Of a stretch of DNA of 64,000 nucleotides, positions 62,658 through 64,000 are shown in pieces. Position 1 is the stretch's first letter. Every line of letters starts with the position of its first letter. The notes beneath the pieces were generated by a model. It made no database searches, was not told the origin of the DNA, and saw only the letters and a list, made by a program, of their open reading frames with translations. The DNA comes from an uncultured Treponema sp. Lineage in GTDB: Bacteria; Spirochaetota; Spirochaetia; Treponematales; Treponemataceae. The DNA lies in NCBI GenBank assembly GCA_934667505.1, contig CAKULY010000007.1:19619-83618 (forward strand), written 5' to 3'. The translations under genes and the position numbers were made by a program.

Positions 62658-62681
62658 TTTAGGGTTTTTATAAACCCTAAA
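62658..62681. terminator. Perfect 10-bp hairpin after pnp
   Basis: TTTAGGGTTT and AAACCCTAAA form a perfect 10-bp stem with a 4-nt loop. There is no T-run after it, so it may act as an mRNA 3'-end stabiliser rather than a terminator. Confidence 0.5.
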
Positions 62682-62711
62682 TATTTAAGCAAAGTCAAAT
62701 TTGTGAATAGA

Positions 62712-62755
62712 AAGTTCTGGATGTAAATTATGCTTACATTCAGAACTTTTTTATT
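62712..62755. terminator. Bidirectional terminator between pnp and the xre gene
   Basis: AAGTTCTGGATGTAA (62712-62726) and TTACATTCAGAACTT (62734-62748) form a 15-bp stem with one G-U pair and a 7-nt loop, followed by a T-run. It serves convergent pnp and xre. Confidence 0.88.
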
Positions 62756-62969
62756 TTAACTTTTGTTCAATTTTGTTTACAAGTTCTGTTAGTGTCATAT
62801 TAAACGCTTTTGAAATATTGTACAAAACTACAAGTGATGGAAGTTTTTCGCCATTTTCTATTTCTGAAATATATACTTGATGAGAATCTATGGCTTCTGC
62901 TAATTGTTCTTGAGATATTTTTTTACTTTTTCTAATTTGTTTAATTGTTTCACCTACAATTATATTCAC
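62751..62969 (-). CDS. XRE-family helix-turn-helix regulator
   Basis: A 72-residue single-domain repressor of the Cro/C1 fold: IRKSKKISQEQLAEAIDSHQ contains the recognition helix-turn-helix, followed by SEIENGEKLPSLVVLYNISK. The start is GTG at 62969, 6 nt after a minus-strand TATAAT (62981-62976), so the message is probably leaderless. It is divergent from the TM2 gene, across an inverted repeat that may be its operator. Confidence 0.88.
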   Translation of the reverse strand: MNIIVGETIKQIRKSKKISQEQLAEAIDSHQVYISEIENGEKLPSLVVLYNISKAFNMTLTELVNKIEQKLK

Positions 62970-62975
62970 AATAAA

Positions 62976-62981
62976 ATTATA
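62976..62981 (-). promoter_or_regulatory. -10 box of the xre gene
   Basis: Minus-strand TATAAT ending 6 nt before the GTG start. The -35 region is not conserved (TAATTT at 17 nt). Confidence 0.45.
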
Positions 62982-63001
62982 AAAGGTTGATAAAAATAAA
63001 A

Positions 63002-63021
63002 TTATAAGCTATTGCTTATAA
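63002..63021. promoter_or_regulatory. Candidate operator: TTATAAGC-N4-GCTTATAA
   Basis: Perfect 8-bp inverted repeats (63002-63009 and 63014-63021) around 4 nt, overlapping the -35 box of the TM2 gene and lying upstream of divergent xre. The size and position fit binding by a dimeric XRE repressor. Confidence 0.5.
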
Positions 63022-63040
63022 AAATAACTTACGTTATACT
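63012..63040 (+). promoter_or_regulatory. Promoter of the TM2-domain gene
   Basis: TTGCTT at 63012-63017, a 17-nt spacer and TATACT at 63035-63040. The leader of about 30 nt carries AAAGGAG 13 nt before the ATG. Confidence 0.6.
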
Positions 63041-63078
63041 CTTTTTATAGTTTACCGATAAAAGGAGTGTATTAAATT

Positions 63079-63447
63079 ATGGAAGAAAAATTTTGTAAGT
63101 TTTGTGGTGCAAAAATTCCAATGGATGCAGTATTGTGTACGTCTTGTGGAAGACAAGTTGAGGAAGTAAAAACTGCTGAATCATCTAATCCTCAAACTAT
63201 TGTTGTTAATAATAACAATAACAACAATAATAACATTGGTGTTAATGGAAGTGGCTTTGGAAAACAAAAAAACAAATGGGTATCATTCTTTTTGTGTTTG
63301 TTTTTGGGTGGTATTGGGGCACATAGATTTTATGAAGGAAAAATTGGAACTGGAATTTTATGGCTTTGTACAGCTGGCTTAGGTGGAATAGGTACGCTTG
63401 TAGACTTCATTATTATTTGTACTAAACCAAATCCATATTATGTTTAG
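63079..63447 (+). CDS. Zinc-ribbon TM2-domain membrane protein
   Basis: 122 residues. An N-terminal zinc ribbon with two CxxC knuckles ([10 protein letters not shown] and LCTSCGR) is followed by a polyasparagine linker (nine Asn from AAT/AAC triplets near 63210-63234) and a TM2 domain with two helices ([38 protein letters not shown]). TM2 proteins are common membrane proteins of unknown role. A well-formed ribosome-binding site AAGGAG precedes it. Probably co-transcribed with the next gene, 17 bp on. Confidence 0.85.
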   Translation: MEEKFCKFCGAKIPMDAVLCTSCGRQVEEVKTAESSNPQTIVVNNNNNNNNNIGVNGSGFGKQKNKWVSFFLCLFLGGIGAHRFYEGKIGTGILWLCTAGLGGIGTLVDFIIICTKPNPYYV

Positions 63448-63464
63448 TTTTAAGAGGGGTAATA

Positions 63465-63788
63465 ATGGTATTAGTTTATTTGTTATGGCTAACAGGCTTT
63501 ATTTTTGGAATTCTATTCTTAATAGAATTAGGTCAAATAATATTTAAATTATCCAAAAACAAAAAAGATAATCTAAGAAGAAATATTATTTTAGGTGCAA
63601 TATTTTTAATTTTGAGTTTTACAGCTATTAGCAGTAATGTTTTGGTTGTTGCAGATAAAATTATTCATTCAGGAATTTCTTATGAAAAAGTGTCTGATGC
63701 GGTAATAGAAGCTGCTACAGATACTGCAGAAAAATCTGCAAACTCAATTAAAAATGTTTGGGATAACGTAATGGATGAAAAAGATTAA
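63465..63788 (+). CDS. Small two-helix membrane protein, unknown
   Basis: 107 residues with hydrophobic helices near 3-27 and 42-65 and an Ala/Lys-rich, probably amphipathic C-terminus (VIEAATDTAEKSANSIKNV). AGAGGGG precedes the ATG. No family recognised. It forms a two-gene unit with the TM2 gene. Confidence 0.65.
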   Translation: MVLVYLLWLTGFIFGILFLIELGQIIFKLSKNKKDNLRRNIILGAIFLILSFTAISSNVLVVADKIIHSGISYEKVSDAVIEAATDTAEKSANSIKNVWDNVMDEKD

Positions 63789-63812
63789 TATCTTTTGTTG
63801 GTTCATTCAAAT

Positions 63813-63960
63813 TTCGAGTTTTTAGAAAAAATATGTCTGGTCAAGGTACGCTCACGCTCAAGACCTTGACATAGCCGTTTTTAGAGTTTTGATAAAACAT
63901 AAATAAAAACGTAAACGAATTTTCAATTTGTGAAGATTTTGTGCGATAAGAACAATTAAG
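63813..63960. repeat. Copy 3 of the GTCGAGTTTTT element, interrupted and truncated
   Basis: TTCGAGTTTTTAGAAAA opens as in the copy at 47994, but a complete ~50-bp hairpin repeat lies next; the element then resumes as AAATAAAAACGTAAACGAATTTTCAATTTG through GATAAGAACAATTAAGG. From about 63961 the sequence no longer matches, suggesting truncation or a further insertion at the window edge. Confidence 0.7.
63830..63881 (-). repeat. ~50-bp hairpin repeat nested in the larger element
   Basis: Read on the minus strand it begins AAAAACGGCTATGTCAAGGT and ends ACCTTGACCAGACATATT, matching the copies at 39412 and 50761. GTCAAGGT (63840-63847) and ACCTTGAC (63863-63870) form a perfect 8-bp stem. Confidence 0.72.
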
Positions 63961-64000
63961 GGGATGTCTAATAAGTTCTAAATGTCATTGTCGTACTTGA

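Noticed and set aside
1-64000. CRISPR array, tRNA, rRNA, prophage or complete insertion sequence
   Set aside because: No regularly spaced direct repeats, cloverleaf-like sequence, rRNA sequence, transposase or phage structural genes were seen; the two tyrosine recombinases have housekeeping Xer context.

Overview
The window looks like a chromosomal segment of a host-associated Treponema or close relative (Spirochaetota). The DNA is AT-rich. Two FlaA periplasmic-flagellum sheath proteins lie next to a class II aldolase. A division cluster (mraZ-rsmH-ftsL-murF-ftsW-ftsQ-ftsA-ftsZ) runs on through xer, a TPR lipoprotein, dprA, topA, xer and hslVU into the flagellar operon flgB-flgC-fliE-fliF-fliG-fliH-fliI-fliJ, an order I recall from spirochaete genomes. 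I cannot name the species. Almost everything is core genome; no phage, CRISPR array, rRNA, tRNA or complete insertion sequence is visible.

Layout. Positions 1-15700 hold a DUF4954-like beta-helix protein, uvrA, an LptD/OstA-like outer-membrane protein, a PhoH-pgpH-ybeY-corC-TPR operon, and a convergent exported protein. Positions 15800-23230 hold an RlmI-type methyltransferase with miaA, a 72-residue orphan, an oversized signal peptidase I, and secA on the minus strand. Positions 23380-27600 are a tightly packed envelope operon: lipoprotein, two membrane proteins, NUDIX hydrolase, small lipoprotein and a sialic-acid-type synthase. Positions 27590-31390 hold coaX, hisS, cdd and fba. Positions 31587-33170 are the flaA pair under a perfect-consensus promoter, followed by an unknown minus-strand protein. 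Positions 34030-42940 are the division cluster and a Xer recombinase. Positions 43000-50215 hold TPR lipoprotein, dprA, topA, xer, hslV and hslU. Positions 50337-57475 are the flagellar operon. The rest is a ThrRS-like/uridine kinase fusion, a lone FAD-synthetase domain, rpsO, pnp, and a small accessory patch (xre, TM2 protein, membrane protein) bordered by repeats.

How the genes work together: envelope growth and division (murF, ftsW, ftsA, ftsZ, lepB, secA, lptD) are physically linked to the basal body and export ATPase of the periplasmic flagellum. The linkage runs through chromosome-maintenance genes (xer, topA, dprA) and a protease (hslVU).

The less ordinary content is in the non-coding DNA. 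(1) Many transcription units have a sigma70-like -10 box only 5-8 nt before an ATG or GTG and no Shine-Dalgarno, which suggests widespread leaderless mRNA and corrects several start codons. (2) A dispersed inverted-repeat element of about 190 bp with ends reading GTCGAGTTTTT occurs in two near-full copies plus fragments. (3) A hairpin repeat of about 50 bp with a compensatory stem change sits inside two essential operons (ftsQ/ftsA and flgB/flgC). (4) A 176-bp element with 27-bp terminal inverted repeats and a GC-rich hairpin core lies between rpsO and pnp. (5) A four-box MraZ operator runs into the mraZ GTG start codon.
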